Shown here: piece by piece, positions 1 to 8,990 of the stretch
How positions within the stretch are numbered: the stretch's first letter is position 1
Layout of the letters: every line of letters begins with the position of its first letter
Assembly (NCBI RefSeq): GCF_003258295.1
Contig: NZ_QKYN01000040.1
Span: 62,001 to 126,000, forward strand
Reading direction: 5' to 3'
Origin: Streptacidiphilus pinicola
GTDB taxonomy: Bacteria; Actinomycetota; Actinomycetes; Streptomycetales; Streptomycetaceae
Length of the DNA: 64,000 nt
Translations under genes and position numbers: made by a program
Notes under the pieces: generated by a model
The model's database searches: none
The model's input: only the letters and a program-made list of their open reading frames with translations
What the model was told of the DNA's origin: nothing

Positions 1-293
1 GCCTTGCGGCCGGAGGCCTCGTCGGCCGGCTGACCCTGCGTGAAACTCGGACCGATGACGGTTCCGTTGGTGGGCTCGTGCTCCGCCTCGACCTCGGCGT
101 AGGGCAGGCTCGCGCCGGTGCCGCCCGTGGCGGACGCGGCAGAGACGACCCTGGGCGTCACCGCGTGTGCCGCCGTCGCACCGAGCAACGCCGGCAGACC
201 GGCTGAAGCGGAGACGAAGGCGACAACCAGGGCAGCGAAACGCCGGGGACGATGGAGCGAGGTGGCTGGGAAGGGGGACCGCGGGGCGGTCAT
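1..293 (-). CDS. Secreted carbohydrate-associated protein, N-terminal part only
   Basis: The window edge cuts this gene, so only about 97 N-terminal residues are visible. They begin with a basic stretch (HRPRR), then a hydrophobic segment rich in Ala/Val/Leu ending near AHAV, which reads as a signal peptide. The mature start contains LPYAEVEAEHEPTNGTVIGP, followed by a Gln-rich turn and EASGRK. From family memory, this pattern opens many actinobacterial secreted glycosidases and carbohydrate-binding proteins (CBM6/35-like or beta-helix enzymes such as mycodextranases). The catalytic part lies outside the window, so the activity cannot be named. It is transcribed away from the LysR gene. The ATG at 293-291 is the only start that places the signal peptide correctly. 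Confidence 0.65.
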   Translation of the reverse strand, partial: MTAPRSPFPATSLHRPRRFAALVVAFVSASAGLPALLGATAAHAVTPRVVSAASATGGTGASLPYAEVEAEHEPTNGTVIGPSFTQGQPADEASGRK

Positions 294-319
294 GCATCCT
301 CCTCGGGCTCGGGTGGGTG

Positions 320-333
320 GTCCGGTATCGGAC
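320..333. promoter_or_regulatory. Inverted repeat GTCCG-gtat-CGGAC upstream of the truncated secreted gene
   Basis: Perfect 5-bp arms around a 4-nt spacer, 27-40 nt upstream of the ATG at 293. A second small repeat, GGGCA-N6-TGCCC, lies at 341-356. Position and symmetry fit an operator, but the arms are short and the regulator is unknown. Confidence 0.3.
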
Positions 334-449
334 GGTCGCAGGGCACATAGTTGCCCAGGCCACAGAGCAGAGCAAGATGCGGAACTGTCAATGAAAAATT
401 TGAGCACAGTACCGAAAGCACGTGATGAACTCTCGGCGGAAGCCGAGCG

Positions 450-1349
450 TCATGGCCGTGGAGCCGCGGAGACCCTGGCCGCAAGGAGATCCATCAGCAC
501 CCGGGCCGCCGGACTGGTCGCTTCCGGAACCGGCAGGAGCGCCGCGGCCTCGTAGGCCACACCGCCGTTGCCCTGCAGGGTCAGCGCAGCGAGGCGGGGG
601 CGCTTGGACGCGAAGTGTCGCGGCACGACGGCGACGCCGAGCCCTTCGTCCACCAGGTCGAGCAGGCCGTGGACGTCGTTGACCTCCAGGGCGACAGTTC
701 GCCGCATCCCCACGTCTGCGAAGACCGCGTCCGTGACGCGCCGCGGACCCCAGTCCGGATGGAAGTCGACGAACACCTCTCCGTCGAGGTCCGCGGGCAC
801 CGGATCCGTCCCCGCCTGCGCCAGCCGATGGTCGGGATGGCACAGCACGATCATCGGTTGGCTGCTCAGCGGTACCGCGCGCAGCTGGTCCGGTTCTCCT
901 TGGGTGCGGTAGCCGAGGGCCACGTCGAGGCGGCCCGCCGCCACCGCGGTCGTCAGCGCGGCCGAGCCGGACTGCCGCAGGCGTATCTCCACCTGCGGGC
1001 AGCGTTGCCGGAACCGCGCCAGCAGCCCCGCGAGGTGGATGCCGGGGATGCACTGTTCCGCGCCCAGCGTCAGGGTGCCGCGCAACACGCCCTGCACGGC
1101 GGCGACGGCCTCGCGCGCCGCGCGCTCCTGCGCGAGGATCCGCTCGGCCTCGACGAGCAGTGCCCGGCCGGCTTCGGTGAGTCGCACGCCCCTGGTCGAG
1201 CGCACGAACAGCGCGGCCTGCAGCTCGCGTTCCAGCGCGCGGATGGACGCCGAGAGCCCCGACTGGGAGATCGTGAGCCGCTCTGCCGCCCGCGTGAAAT
1301 GCCGTTCTTCGGCGACCGAAACGAAGTGATGAAGCTGGCGCATCTCCAT
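450..1349 (-). CDS. LysR-family transcriptional regulator
   Basis: A 299-residue protein of normal LysR length. Residues 1-60 form the winged helix-turn-helix (MRQLHHFVSVAEERHFTRAA, then QSGLSASIRALERELQ and LFVRSTRGVRLTEAG). Residues about 90-295 form the two-lobed substrate-binding domain. It is divergent from the aldo/keto reductase at 1471, the classic arrangement in which a LysR protein controls its neighbour from the shared intergenic region, so that operon is its likely target. The effector cannot be read from sequence. Confidence 0.9.
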   Translation of the reverse strand: MEMRQLHHFVSVAEERHFTRAAERLTISQSGLSASIRALERELQAALFVRSTRGVRLTEAGRALLVEAERILAQERAAREAVAAVQGVLRGTLTLGAEQCIPGIHLAGLLARFRQRCPQVEIRLRQSGSAALTTAVAAGRLDVALGYRTQGEPDQLRAVPLSSQPMIVLCHPDHRLAQAGTDPVPADLDGEVFVDFHPDWGPRRVTDAVFADVGMRRTVALEVNDVHGLLDLVDEGLGVAVVPRHFASKRPRLAALTLQGNGGVAYEAAALLPVPEATSPAARVLMDLLAARVSAAPRP

Positions 1350-1470
1350 GACCGAGAAGCGTAACTACTGAATCCGATCGCTTTCTCCTGTTGGACTAGA
1401 CCTCTCGCGATGCGACAGGGTGAGTGACCACCCCGGGAGCCCTGTCCGTCCACCCGTGCTTGGAGTCGCG

Positions 1471-2463
1471 TTGTACCTCGCCCACCCCGACCGCTACCAG
1501 GGCATGACCTACCGGCGTGTGGGACGCAGTGGCCTGCACCTGCCCGCCATCTCGCTCGGCCTGTGGCAGAACTTCGGCCCCAGCCGCCCGGCCGAGACGC
1601 AGCGGGCGATCCTGCGCCGCGCGTTCGACCTCGGCATCACCCACTTCGACCTCGCCGACAACTACGGGCCGCCCGGCGGGGCCGCCGAAACCGCGCTCGG
1701 CGAGGCGCTCAGGGCGGACTTCACGCACCACCGCGACGAACTGGTGATCTCCACGAAGGCCGGATACCGGATGTGGCCCGGCCCGTACGGGGAGTGGGGA
1801 TCGCGCAAGCACGTTCTGTCCTCGCTCGGCCAGTGCCTGGGCCGGCTGGGCGTGGACTACGTCGACATCTTCTACTCGCACCGCTACGACCCCGACACGC
1901 CGTTGGCGGAGACCATGGGCGCACTGCACAGCGCGGTGCAGCAGGGCAAGGCGCTGTACGTCGGCGTCTCCAACTACCCGCCGGAGCAGACCCGCGAAGC
2001 CGCTCGCATCCTCGACGAGCTGGGCACGCCGCTGCTGATCCACCAGCCCAAGTACTCGATGGTGGACCGCGGCCCGCAGGAGGGCGGCCTGCTCGACACC
2101 CTCGACGAGCTCGGGGTCGGGTCCATCGTCTTCTCCCCGCTGGAGCAGGGTCTGCTGACCGACCGCTACCTCGACGGTGTCCCGCACGGCTCCCGGGCCG
2201 CCGACCAGGGCTCGCCGCTGCACAGTGACCGGCTCACCGAGGAGCTGGTGTCGACGCTGCGCGACCTGAACGACATCGCCAAGTCGCGTGGTCAGAGCCT
2301 GGCCCAGATGGCACTCGCCTGGGTCCTGCGCGGCGGCCGGGTCACCTCCGCCCTGGTGGGCGCGAGCAGCCCGGAGCAGTTGGAGGACAACGTCGCCGCC
2401 GTCCGCAACCTCGACTTCGACCCGGACGAGCTGACCCGGATCGACGCCCTGATCCACGCCTGA
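1471..2463 (+). CDS. Aldo/keto reductase of the YghZ / L-glyceraldehyde-3-phosphate reductase type
   Basis: NADPH-dependent reductase of the AKR fold, about 330 residues. Visible are the tetrad surroundings FDLADNYGPP (Asp, Tyr), STKAGY (Lys) and FYSHRYD (His), and the C-terminal cofactor loop GASSPEQLEDN. The N-terminus YLAHPDRYQGMTYRRVGRSG matches the YghZ subgroup, whose members begin with a similar NPERY segment. A TTG at 1471 is chosen because GGAG lies at 1462-1465 with 5-nt spacing and the alignment starts there. GTG at 1456 and ATG at 1504 are alternatives. It is 39 nt upstream of the secreted GH gene, probably in the same operon, and divergent from the LysR gene. Confidence 0.88.
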   Translation: MYLAHPDRYQGMTYRRVGRSGLHLPAISLGLWQNFGPSRPAETQRAILRRAFDLGITHFDLADNYGPPGGAAETALGEALRADFTHHRDELVISTKAGYRMWPGPYGEWGSRKHVLSSLGQCLGRLGVDYVDIFYSHRYDPDTPLAETMGALHSAVQQGKALYVGVSNYPPEQTREAARILDELGTPLLIHQPKYSMVDRGPQEGGLLDTLDELGVGSIVFSPLEQGLLTDRYLDGVPHGSRAADQGSPLHSDRLTEELVSTLRDLNDIAKSRGQSLAQMALAWVLRGGRVTSALVGASSPEQLEDNVAAVRNLDFDPDELTRIDALIHA

Positions 2464-2502
2464 TCCAGCCTTCCCACCCCCACCCGAGAGAGGCCACGGA
2501 CC

Positions 2503-4716
2503 ATGTTCACGCGACCGAGAAGGGCCCGCGCGTCCGCGCCCCGGCACCGAGCGCGGAAGTTCCTGATACCGGTTCCGGCGGCACTGTTCGCCGGCCTCCT
2601 CGTGGTCGGGGCCGCACTCGCCGCCCCGCTCCTCGGGGCGAACGCCGCGACCACGACCCCCACCTCGACCCACGCGAACGCGACGACCGCGGCAAGCAGC
2701 ACGCTGTGGTCCACCCAGCTCAAGTGGGACGACAACGGCACCGCGTGGTCCGCGGCGAGCTTCGCCGCGCTCAAGGCCAAGGGGCTGACCCAGGCCGAGA
2801 TCGACATGTCCTGGAACACCGTCGAGCCCGCCCAGAACACCTTCAACTACACCGAGCTGGACCAGGAGATCGCCAACGCGAACGCCGCCGGCATCCACCT
2901 GGTCCTGATCTTCTGGTACTCCGGCTGGAACGGCAGCCCTGCCTCCTGGGTCACCAGCCACGAGACCACCGCCTCCGGCGCCCAGAGCGCCACCCCCGTC
3001 TGGTGGGACCCCACCGACGAACCCGCCTACCTCACCTACGTCACCGACACCGTCAAACACGTTGCCGGCGAGGCCGGATACGGCGGCAGCATCCTCGACT
3101 ACGGCCGACTCGACTCCGTCTGGGACAGCACCGTCAGCGGCCAGGTCGACGGCTGGGCCCAGGCCGACGTCAACGAGTTCCACAACGTCTACCTGCCCCA
3201 GACGTACACCAGCATCGGCGCGTTCAACAGCGCCAACAAGACCTCCTACACCACGTTCGCGCAGGTCCCCGCCGCCACACCCGGACAGCCGCTGGCGAGC
3301 GTCTACCAGCTCTTCCGTGAGTGGAGCGTCCAGCAGGTCTACGGGCAGCTGACCGCCGACGTGCGCGCGGTCTCCGCGTCGACGCCGCTCTACTACTACT
3401 TCGGCGGCCACGTCGGAAACTTCGCGAACTACGAGAACGTCCCCGAGGTGTTCTTCGCGCTCGCCAAGAAGTACGGCGTGACCGTCATCCAGGACTGCTC
3501 GGAGTCCACCGGCATCGACCTGCTCTTCGCCGCCCTCGGCCGCGCCTACGGCGTGAACGTCGCCACCGAGTGGACGGCGCCGAGCGACAGCACGCAGCTG
3601 GCCGCGCAGGCGGTGCAGTGGATCGGCAACTACCCGATGATGCTGCCCGAGGGCGGCGGCACCGACTTCTTCATCCACGACGGCACCCAGAAGGACACCG
3701 TCGCCTACCCCATCTACACCGCCTGGCTGGCGAACCTCAAGGGCCTGTCCGGGTCCTACCCGCAGCAGCCCGTCGCGGTCTACCTCGACGACTCCCTCGC
3801 CTACGGCAACACCTCCGGCGGTGCCCTGGGCGCGCCCGAGAACAGCATCGCCTCCCTCTGGGACGGCTACCAGGCCGGGTTCTCCGTCGTCACCAGCGAG
3901 GAGGTCGACACCGGCGTCGTCAAGCTCTCCCAGTACCAGGCGGTCCTGCCGATCAACGGCGTCGACGGAAACCTGACGGCGTACAAGAACGGCGGAGGCC
4001 ACCTGCTGACGGCCTCCTCGCAGCTGTCCGGCTACGCCCCGGCCTACGCCACGCTGGCGAGCAGCGGCGTCCTGCAGATCGTCCCGGTCGTCGACGCCGC
4101 GAAGACCGGCGCACAGCTGACGCTCGCGGACATCAGCTCCTCCACCGCCTACAGCGGCGCGGTCACCGTCCACCCGGCCGGTCTCGGGCTGGCCTCCGGC
4201 ACCTACCACCTCGTCGACGCGACCGGTAAGGCGATGGCTCAGGAGGCGGTCTCCGGCGGCATCTGCGCCTCGGCGAACGTGGCGGCGGCCTCGCTCGCCG
4301 AGTGGTCGGTGGTGGCCGGGGCCGCACCCGCGGGTACCCCCACGCCCGCGGGCTGCGGCACCGGCACCCCGCCCTCGTGCGGCGCGCTGACCGCGAACCA
4401 GCAGCTGGCCGCCGGTGCGTCGGTCGCCTCCTGCAACGGCACCTACCGCCTCACCCTGCAGAGCGACGGCAACCTGGTGCTGTACAAGAGCGGCACCGCG
4501 CTGTGGTCCTCGGGCACCACCAACTCCGGCGCGACCCACGCCACGATGCAGGGTGACGGCAACCTGGTGCTCGCCACGAGCGCGGGCACGGCCGTCTGGT
4601 CGACGAAGACCGCCGGGAACACCGGCGCCTACCTCGACGTGCAGAACGACGGCAACACCGTGCTCTACAGCGCGGCCGGGGCCTCGCTCTGGTCCACCGG
4701 CACCGCTGGGAAGTAA
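2503..4716 (+). CDS. Secreted GH42-like glycoside hydrolase with C-terminal B-lectin domain
   Basis: 737 residues. A basic N-terminus and hydrophobic segment (about residues 20-47) form the signal peptide. Residues about 65-400 resemble a clan GH-A barrel (EIDMSWNTVEPAQNTFNYTE, LVLIFWYSGWNGSP, YYYFGGH, and ATEWTAPSD with a conserved Glu at the expected nucleophile strand). A GH42-like central domain follows (PVAVYLDDSLAYGN, GFSVVTSEEV). The last roughly 110 residues carry repeated QSDGNLVLY/QGDGNLVL/QNDGNTVLY motifs, the mannose-binding signature of bulb-type lectins. A paralog lies at 11591 with a different tail. The substrate is unknown, a beta-galactoside-like glycan being plausible. The usual GH42 acid/base NEY is not evident; ILDYG stands there. 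Confidence 0.75.
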   Translation: MFTRPRRARASAPRHRARKFLIPVPAALFAGLLVVGAALAAPLLGANAATTTPTSTHANATTAASSTLWSTQLKWDDNGTAWSAASFAALKAKGLTQAEIDMSWNTVEPAQNTFNYTELDQEIANANAAGIHLVLIFWYSGWNGSPASWVTSHETTASGAQSATPVWWDPTDEPAYLTYVTDTVKHVAGEAGYGGSILDYGRLDSVWDSTVSGQVDGWAQADVNEFHNVYLPQTYTSIGAFNSANKTSYTTFAQVPAATPGQPLASVYQLFREWSVQQVYGQLTADVRAVSASTPLYYYFGGHVGNFANYENVPEVFFALAKKYGVTVIQDCSESTGIDLLFAALGRAYGVNVATEWTAPSDSTQLAAQAVQWIGNYPMMLPEGGGTDFFIHDGTQKDTVAYPIYTAWLANLKGLSGSYPQQPVAVYLDDSLAYGNTSGGALGAPENSIASLWDGYQAGFSVVTSEEVDTGVVKLSQYQAVLPINGVDGNLTAYKNGGGHLLTASSQLSGYAPAYATLASSGVLQIVPVVDAAKTGAQLTLADISSSTAYSGAVTVHPAGLGLASGTYHLVDATGKAMAQEAVSGGICASANVAAASLAEWSVVAGAAPAGTPTPAGCGTGTPPSCGALTANQQLAAGASVASCNGTYRLTLQSDGNLVLYKSGTALWSSGTTNSGATHATMQGDGNLVLATSAGTAVWSTKTAGNTGAYLDVQNDGNTVLYSAAGASLWSTGTAGK

Positions 4717-4717
4717 G

Positions 4718-4735
4718 GCCGGTCAGCGGACCGGC
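4718..4735. terminator. Hairpin terminator between convergent genes
   Basis: GCCGGT-cagcgg-ACCGGC fills nearly all of the 19-nt gap between the stop of the GH gene (4716) and the stop of the oppositely oriented permease (4736). It could terminate both transcripts. There is no T-run, which is common in high-GC actinomycetes. Confidence 0.45.
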
Positions 4736-5548
4736 TCAGCCCTTGACCGCGCCGGTCAGCCCGTTGACGAAGGAGCGCTGCAGGAAGACGAAGAGCAGCA
4801 CCACCGGGATCACGATGATCAGCGAGGCGGCCATCAGCGTGTTCTGCTGCGGGTTCGCCGAGGAGCTGAGGTCCTGCAGTCCGAGCGGCAGGGTGTAGGT
4901 GGCCGGGTCGCCGAGCGAGACCCGCGCCAGCACGAACTCGTTCCAGGTGGGGATCGCGGTCAGCAGGGCCAGGGTGACCAGGGCCGGGCGCACCGCGGGG
5001 AGGTACACCGAGACGAAGGTGCGCGCCTCCCCCGCTCCGTCCATCCGGGCGGCCTCGCGCAGTTCGCGCGGGACCGCCCGGAAGGCGTTGGTCAGCAGCA
5101 TCACGGCGAGCGGCGCGGTGGCGTTGATGCCGGGCAGGATCAGCCCGGTGCGGGTGCCCAGCAGGCCCAGCCTGTTCTGCAGGATCACCAGCGGCAGCAG
5201 CATGGTGATGCCGGGGACGAACAGCAGGGCCACGAAGCAGCCGTAGAGGAGCCGCCGCCCGGGGAAGCGCAGCGCGCCGAAGGAGTAGCCGGCCAGTGAG
5301 TAGACCGCCAGCGCGCCGACGGTGGTGGCCACGGTGACGGCCAGGCTGTTGCCGAAGTAGCGCAGGAAGTGCAGCTGCGTCCAGGTCTGCGCGAGCGTGC
5401 CCAGGGTGGGGTGGCGGGGTATCAGGTGGCCGCCGCCGAGCATCTCCTTGGTGCCCTGCAGGGCACCGGAGACCATCCACAGGAACGGGTACGCGCTGAC
5501 CAGCCCGTACAGTCCGAGCAGCAGATGCACCACGACGCGTCTGGTCAT
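4736..5548 (-). CDS. Carbohydrate ABC transporter permease (MalG-like, CUT1)
   Basis: 270 residues with six hydrophobic segments, starting MTRRVVVHLLLGLYGLVSAY. The cytoplasmic EAA loop is visible as EAARMDGAGE followed by YLPAVRP, the contact for the ATPase. Its ATG overlaps the stop of the upstream permease (ATGA), so the two are translationally coupled. It is the last gene of a binding protein-permease-permease operon. No ATP-binding subunit is encoded nearby; in streptomycetes such importers usually share the ATPase MsiK encoded elsewhere (family knowledge). The long upstream extension of the reading frame is rejected because it overlaps the partner gene. Confidence 0.9.
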   Translation of the reverse strand: MTRRVVVHLLLGLYGLVSAYPFLWMVSGALQGTKEMLGGGHLIPRHPTLGTLAQTWTQLHFLRYFGNSLAVTVATTVGALAVYSLAGYSFGALRFPGRRLLYGCFVALLFVPGITMLLPLVILQNRLGLLGTRTGLILPGINATAPLAVMLLTNAFRAVPRELREAARMDGAGEARTFVSVYLPAVRPALVTLALLTAIPTWNEFVLARVSLGDPATYTLPLGLQDLSSSANPQQNTLMAASLIIVIPVVLLFVFLQRSFVNGLTGAVKG

Positions 5549-6465
5549 GCGCGGCTGCGCAAGGCTCGGACGTTGACGGCGGACAGCAGCAAGGCGACGA
5601 CGAAGAGCAGCCATCCGAGCGCACTGGCAAGACCGAGCGTGGGCCGGAACTGGTTGGCGAAGGACAGGTCGTACGCCTCCAGACCGAGCACCGTGGTGTG
5701 CCCGCCCGGTCCGCCGTTCGTCATCACCAGGAAGAGCTGGAAGCCCTGCAGCGCGTCGCGCATGCCGAGCATCACCACGGCCGCGGTGATCGGCCGCAGC
5801 ATCGGCCACACCACGGCGGTCATCGTGCGCGCCCCGCCCGCGCCGTCGACGGCGGCGGCGTCCAGCACCGAGGTGTCCAGGGCCTGCAGCGCGGTCAGGT
5901 AGAGCAGGGTGGCCACCGGGACCGCCGACCAGGCCGTGACGACGATCAGGGTGGGCAGAGCGGTGGCGGGGTTGCCGAGGAAGCCCTGCGGTTGGGCGAG
6001 CGAGCCGAGCCCCAGGTGCCGCAGCAGGAAGTTGACGGAGCCGTCCGGCGCAAGGGCGTAGGTCCAGGCGTAGTAGACGGCGATGCCGGCAGTGACGTAC
6101 GGCAGGAAGAAGACCGTGCGGTAGAGGGCGCGCAGTCGGCCGATCCGGTTCAGCAGGACGGCGAGCGGGAGGCCCATGACGACGGCGAACGCGGGTGCGG
6201 CGACCATCACCACCCCGGTGCGCAACGCCGCCGACCGGACGGCGGGCGCGAGAACGGGGTCCCGGTAGAGCAGGTCGAGGTAGTTGCCGAGGCCGACCCA
6301 GGTCCAGTGGCGGCTGAAGCCGTTCCAGCGGGCGAAACTGAGCGTGAGTCCGTAGCCGATCGTGTAGACGCCCATCACCAGGAAGAGGGCGACAGCCGGC
6401 AGCACGAAGGCGTAGCCGGTCAGCGCCTCGCGGACGCGGCGGGCTGTCGGGGCGGGCAGGGCCAT
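5545..6465 (-). CDS. Carbohydrate ABC transporter permease (MalF-like, CUT1)
   Basis: 306 residues, N-terminal MALPAPTARRVREALTGYAF followed by about six membrane spans. The EAA-type loop reads DAAAVDGAGGARTMTAVVWP. It pairs with the MalG-like permease through a 4-nt ATGA overlap and lies 12 nt downstream of the binding-protein gene. It forms half of the membrane channel. The transported sugar is unknown; the surrounding glycosidases suggest oligosaccharides. Confidence 0.9.
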   Translation of the reverse strand: MALPAPTARRVREALTGYAFVLPAVALFLVMGVYTIGYGLTLSFARWNGFSRHWTWVGLGNYLDLLYRDPVLAPAVRSAALRTGVVMVAAPAFAVVMGLPLAVLLNRIGRLRALYRTVFFLPYVTAGIAVYYAWTYALAPDGSVNFLLRHLGLGSLAQPQGFLGNPATALPTLIVVTAWSAVPVATLLYLTALQALDTSVLDAAAVDGAGGARTMTAVVWPMLRPITAAVVMLGMRDALQGFQLFLVMTNGGPGGHTTVLGLEAYDLSFANQFRPTLGLASALGWLLFVVALLLSAVNVRALRSRA

Positions 6466-6477
6466 GGCACGGTCACC

Positions 6478-7866
6478 TCACTTCCAGTCGTCGGTGGTCA
6501 GCGTGCCGAGCTGCCGGGCGGCGGCCGCGGCGGTCGACTCCCGCAGCGGGGAGAGCCGCACCAGGACGTCGCCCAGCTGCTCGTCGTCCTCGGCCGGGGG
6601 CTTGAAGGTGGTGTCGTTCGGCGTGTAGGTGTCAGGGCCGGGTGGGCCGAAGGCCTGCTCCAACGCGGCGGCCTGGGGGCCGACCACGTTCGCGGTGGCG
6701 GCGCCCAGATCGGTGGCGGGCAGGTCGAGCGAGGCGCGGGCGAAGGCGGCGGCCTGCTGCGGGGACGTCAGGAAGCGGATCCAGGCCAGCGCGGCGGCCT
6801 TGTGCGGGCTGCTGGTGGTGACGGTGAGGCCCGTCAGCGCGATCGGCGCGAGCCTGAGGGTACGGGCCGCTCCGCCGGCGGGTGCCGGGACGGGGAAGGC
6901 CACGACCTGGTCCGCCCGCATGCCGTCCTGTCGCACGGAAGCGAGAGTGAAGGTGCCGCCGAGGTCGAAGGCGGCCTTGCCTTGGGCGAAAGCGCGGTCC
7001 GCGTCGTCGATGCCGAGCGACTGGGTGCCGGGCTGCCAGTAGGGGGTGATCTGGTCGTAGAGCCGAAGCACCGCCTGCCCGTCCGGTCCGGCCCAGTCGG
7101 TGTCCGGGTTCTTGCCGAAGAGCGCGTGGTAGCGCTGGGCGCCGAGGTCCGCGTAGGCGAGGGGCTCCAGCAGCCACTGGAATGCGGTGGAGCTGGTCCG
7201 CAGCCCGACCGTCAGTCCGCCGTGTCGTGGGTCGTGCCGGTGGACGGCGGCCAGCCAGGCGACGAACTGCTGCCAGGTGGTGGGCGGGTGGGCCGGGTCG
7301 AGCCCGGCGGCGGTCAGCTGCGCGCGGTCGGCGTAGACGATGCCGAAGGTGCCTGCGGTGAGCGGCACGCTGAAAAGCTGGCCGACGCGCACGCCGGGGT
7401 CGGTGGCCTGGGGCGCGAGGGAGGCCTGCTGAACAGCCGGGGTGATCCGGCCCGCCTCGGCGGTGCCGGGCAGGAAGGCGGCGAGCTGGGCGGAAGTGAA
7501 GTCCTTGGACAGGTCGTCGGCGATCTGCGCGCCGCCCAAGGTCCGGTCCTCGCCGCCCGCGTGCACCTCGATCACGTCGGCCAGCTGCCCGGTGGCGGCG
7601 GCACTCTCCAGTTTGCTGCTGAACGCGTCGTCCGGGGTGTACGCGGTGATCGTCACGGTGACGCCGGTCTGTCGCCTGAACGCGGCGGCGGCCTGTTCGA
7701 GCGCGGCCACATGGGTCTGCTTGAACGTCCACATGGTGAGGGTGTCCGCCGGCTCCACCCGGGTGCGTCCGGGGGCGAGCGAGCCCGTGCCGCAGCCCGT
7801 GGCGGCGAACGCGGTCGCGAGAGCGAGCGCGAGGGCCGCGAGCCGGGTCGGGCGGGGGCGGTGCAT
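6478..7866 (-). CDS. Sugar-binding lipoprotein of the first ABC importer
   Basis: 462 residues. Residues 1-25 form a lipoprotein signal with the lipobox ...AFAATGC. The mature part is a family 1 solute-binding protein (TLTMWTFKQTHVAALEQAAA, DVIEVHAGG, GTFGIVYADRAQL, DLGGTFTLASVRQDG). It captures sugar outside the membrane and delivers it to the two permeases encoded directly downstream. Start chosen at ATG 7866 with a GGAGA site about 10 nt upstream; the frame runs open further upstream but without a signal sequence. A promoter-like pair lies at 7921-7949. Confidence 0.9.
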   Translation of the reverse strand: MHRPRPTRLAALALALATAFAATGCGTGSLAPGRTRVEPADTLTMWTFKQTHVAALEQAAAAFRRQTGVTVTITAYTPDDAFSSKLESAAATGQLADVIEVHAGGEDRTLGGAQIADDLSKDFTSAQLAAFLPGTAEAGRITPAVQQASLAPQATDPGVRVGQLFSVPLTAGTFGIVYADRAQLTAAGLDPAHPPTTWQQFVAWLAAVHRHDPRHGGLTVGLRTSSTAFQWLLEPLAYADLGAQRYHALFGKNPDTDWAGPDGQAVLRLYDQITPYWQPGTQSLGIDDADRAFAQGKAAFDLGGTFTLASVRQDGMRADQVVAFPVPAPAGGAARTLRLAPIALTGLTVTTSSPHKAAALAWIRFLTSPQQAAAFARASLDLPATDLGAATANVVGPQAAALEQAFGPPGPDTYTPNDTTFKPPAEDDEQLGDVLVRLSPLRESTAAAAARQLGTLTTDDWK

Positions 7867-7920
7867 CCGGTCGGTTCTCCGCACATGGGTGAGCTGCTGC
7901 CGAGGCCAAGGTGATCGCGA

Positions 7921-7949
7921 CCCTAAGAGGCGAAGATTCAGCAGGTCAA
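7921..7949 (-). promoter_or_regulatory. Candidate promoter for the first sugar importer
   Basis: On the minus strand, TTGACC (7949-7944), a 17-nt spacer and TTAGGG (7926-7921) lie 55-83 nt upstream of the binding-protein ATG. This is close to the vegetative sigma-70 consensus at -35 and weaker at -10. Confidence 0.4.
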
Positions 7950-7985
7950 GGATGTGCGGACCGTGAGCGGGGGCTGTGGGAGAAC

Positions 7986-8019
7986 GATGAGGGCTGCCGA
8001 GTGCTCGGCAGCCCTCGTC
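7986..8019 (-). terminator. Strong hairpin terminator after the second importer operon
   Basis: A perfect 13-bp stem (7989-8001 with 8004-8016), extended by a wobble pair and two more pairs, with a minimal loop. It sits 27 nt past the permease stop at 8046 and before the promoter of the first importer, so it isolates the two transcription units. Confidence 0.7.
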
Positions 8020-8045
8020 CTCGTCCCAGCCGGTCGTCCCGGTCC

Positions 8046-8990
8046 CTACTCCTCCGCGGCCACCGCCGCGGCGGGCGCGTTGCCCACCCCGGCCGAGCCG
8101 GTCGCCGCGCCGCCGGCGACGCCCTCGACCAAGTGGCGCTGCAGGACGGCGAAGACGACCAGGATCGGTGCGGCGACGATCACCGTCGCCGCGGCGATCA
8201 GCGGCCACTGCGTGGTGTGCTCGCCGAAAAAGCCGTACAGACCCCGGGTGACCGGCCACAGGGTGGAGTCGCTGAGCATGATCAGCGGCAGGATCAGGTT
8301 GTTCCAGGAGGCCACGAAACCGAAGATGGCGAAGGTGGCCAGGGCCGGCTTCATCTGCGGCAGGATGATGGTGAAGACGAAGCGGAAGTAGCCACAGCCG
8401 TCCATCGCCGCCGCCTCGTCCAACTCCCGTGGGATGGTCTTGATGTAGCCCACGAAGAAGAAGAACCCGGCGCCGGTCAGCGAGGTCAGGATCAGGTAGC
8501 CGACCTGGTTGTCGTACAGCCCCAGCTTCTGCGCCTCACCGAACAGCGGGATCAGACCGGCGGGCAGGAACCCGGAGAAGACGAAGAAGCCGTAGAGCAG
8601 GTTGGAACGGCGGAACCAGCCCCGGGAGATGGGGAAGGCCAGGAACACGCCGAGGATCAGCGTGAGGACGTCCGGGACCACCGCGTAAAGCAGCGAGTTG
8701 ACCATCTCGGTGCCGAAGTCGCCCTGGCTCCACGCCGCGCTGAAGTTGCTCAGCGTCCACGGGTGCGGCAGTCCGGTCGGGTCCTTGAGGAACGACGGGT
8801 AGGTCTTGAACGCCTGCAGCAGCAGGTAGACCAGCGGCAGCGCGAACAGGCCCGCCGAGACGGCGAAGCAGAGCAACTGGACGCCGCTCAGCCGCAGCCC
8901 GCGGATCAACCACCGCCGCCGGGCTGCCCGTTGGGCATCGGTCCGCACGGGGGTGTCCCGTAGCAGTCGTGCGGTCTGCGTCGTGGTCAC
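8046..8990 (-). CDS. Carbohydrate ABC transporter permease (MalG-like) of the second importer
   Basis: 314 residues starting at GTG 8990 (VTTTQTARLL), which overlaps the stop of the upstream permease (GTGA). Six membrane spans follow a basic N-terminal tail. The EAA loop reads DEAAAMDGCGYFRFVFTIIL. The C-terminus has an Ala-rich tail ending VAAEE. It partners the MalF-like permease at 8987-9895 and the binding protein at 9904-11262. The importer lacks its own ATPase, as does the first one. Confidence 0.9.
   Translation of the reverse strand: MTTTQTARLLRDTPVRTDAQRAARRRWLIRGLRLSGVQLLCFAVSAGLFALPLVYLLLQAFKTYPSFLKDPTGLPHPWTLSNFSAAWSQGDFGTEMVNSLLYAVVPDVLTLILGVFLAFPISRGWFRRSNLLYGFFVFSGFLPAGLIPLFGEAQKLGLYDNQVGYLILTSLTGAGFFFFVGYIKTIPRELDEAAAMDGCGYFRFVFTIILPQMKPALATFAIFGFVASWNNLILPLIMLSDSTLWPVTRGLYGFFGEHTTQWPLIAAATVIVAAPILVVFAVLQRHLVEGVAGGAATGSAGVGNAPAAAVAAEE

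Noticed and set aside
1396-4539. A 1047-residue open frame on the minus strand opposite the aldo/keto reductase and GH genes
   Set aside because: It runs antiparallel to two clearly real genes and is a repetitive Gly/Arg/Val/Asp mix typical of the mirror frame of high-GC coding DNA.
5698-7914. A 738-residue plus-strand frame over permease and binding-protein genes
   Set aside because: Mirror of well-supported ABC importer genes; no ribosome site.
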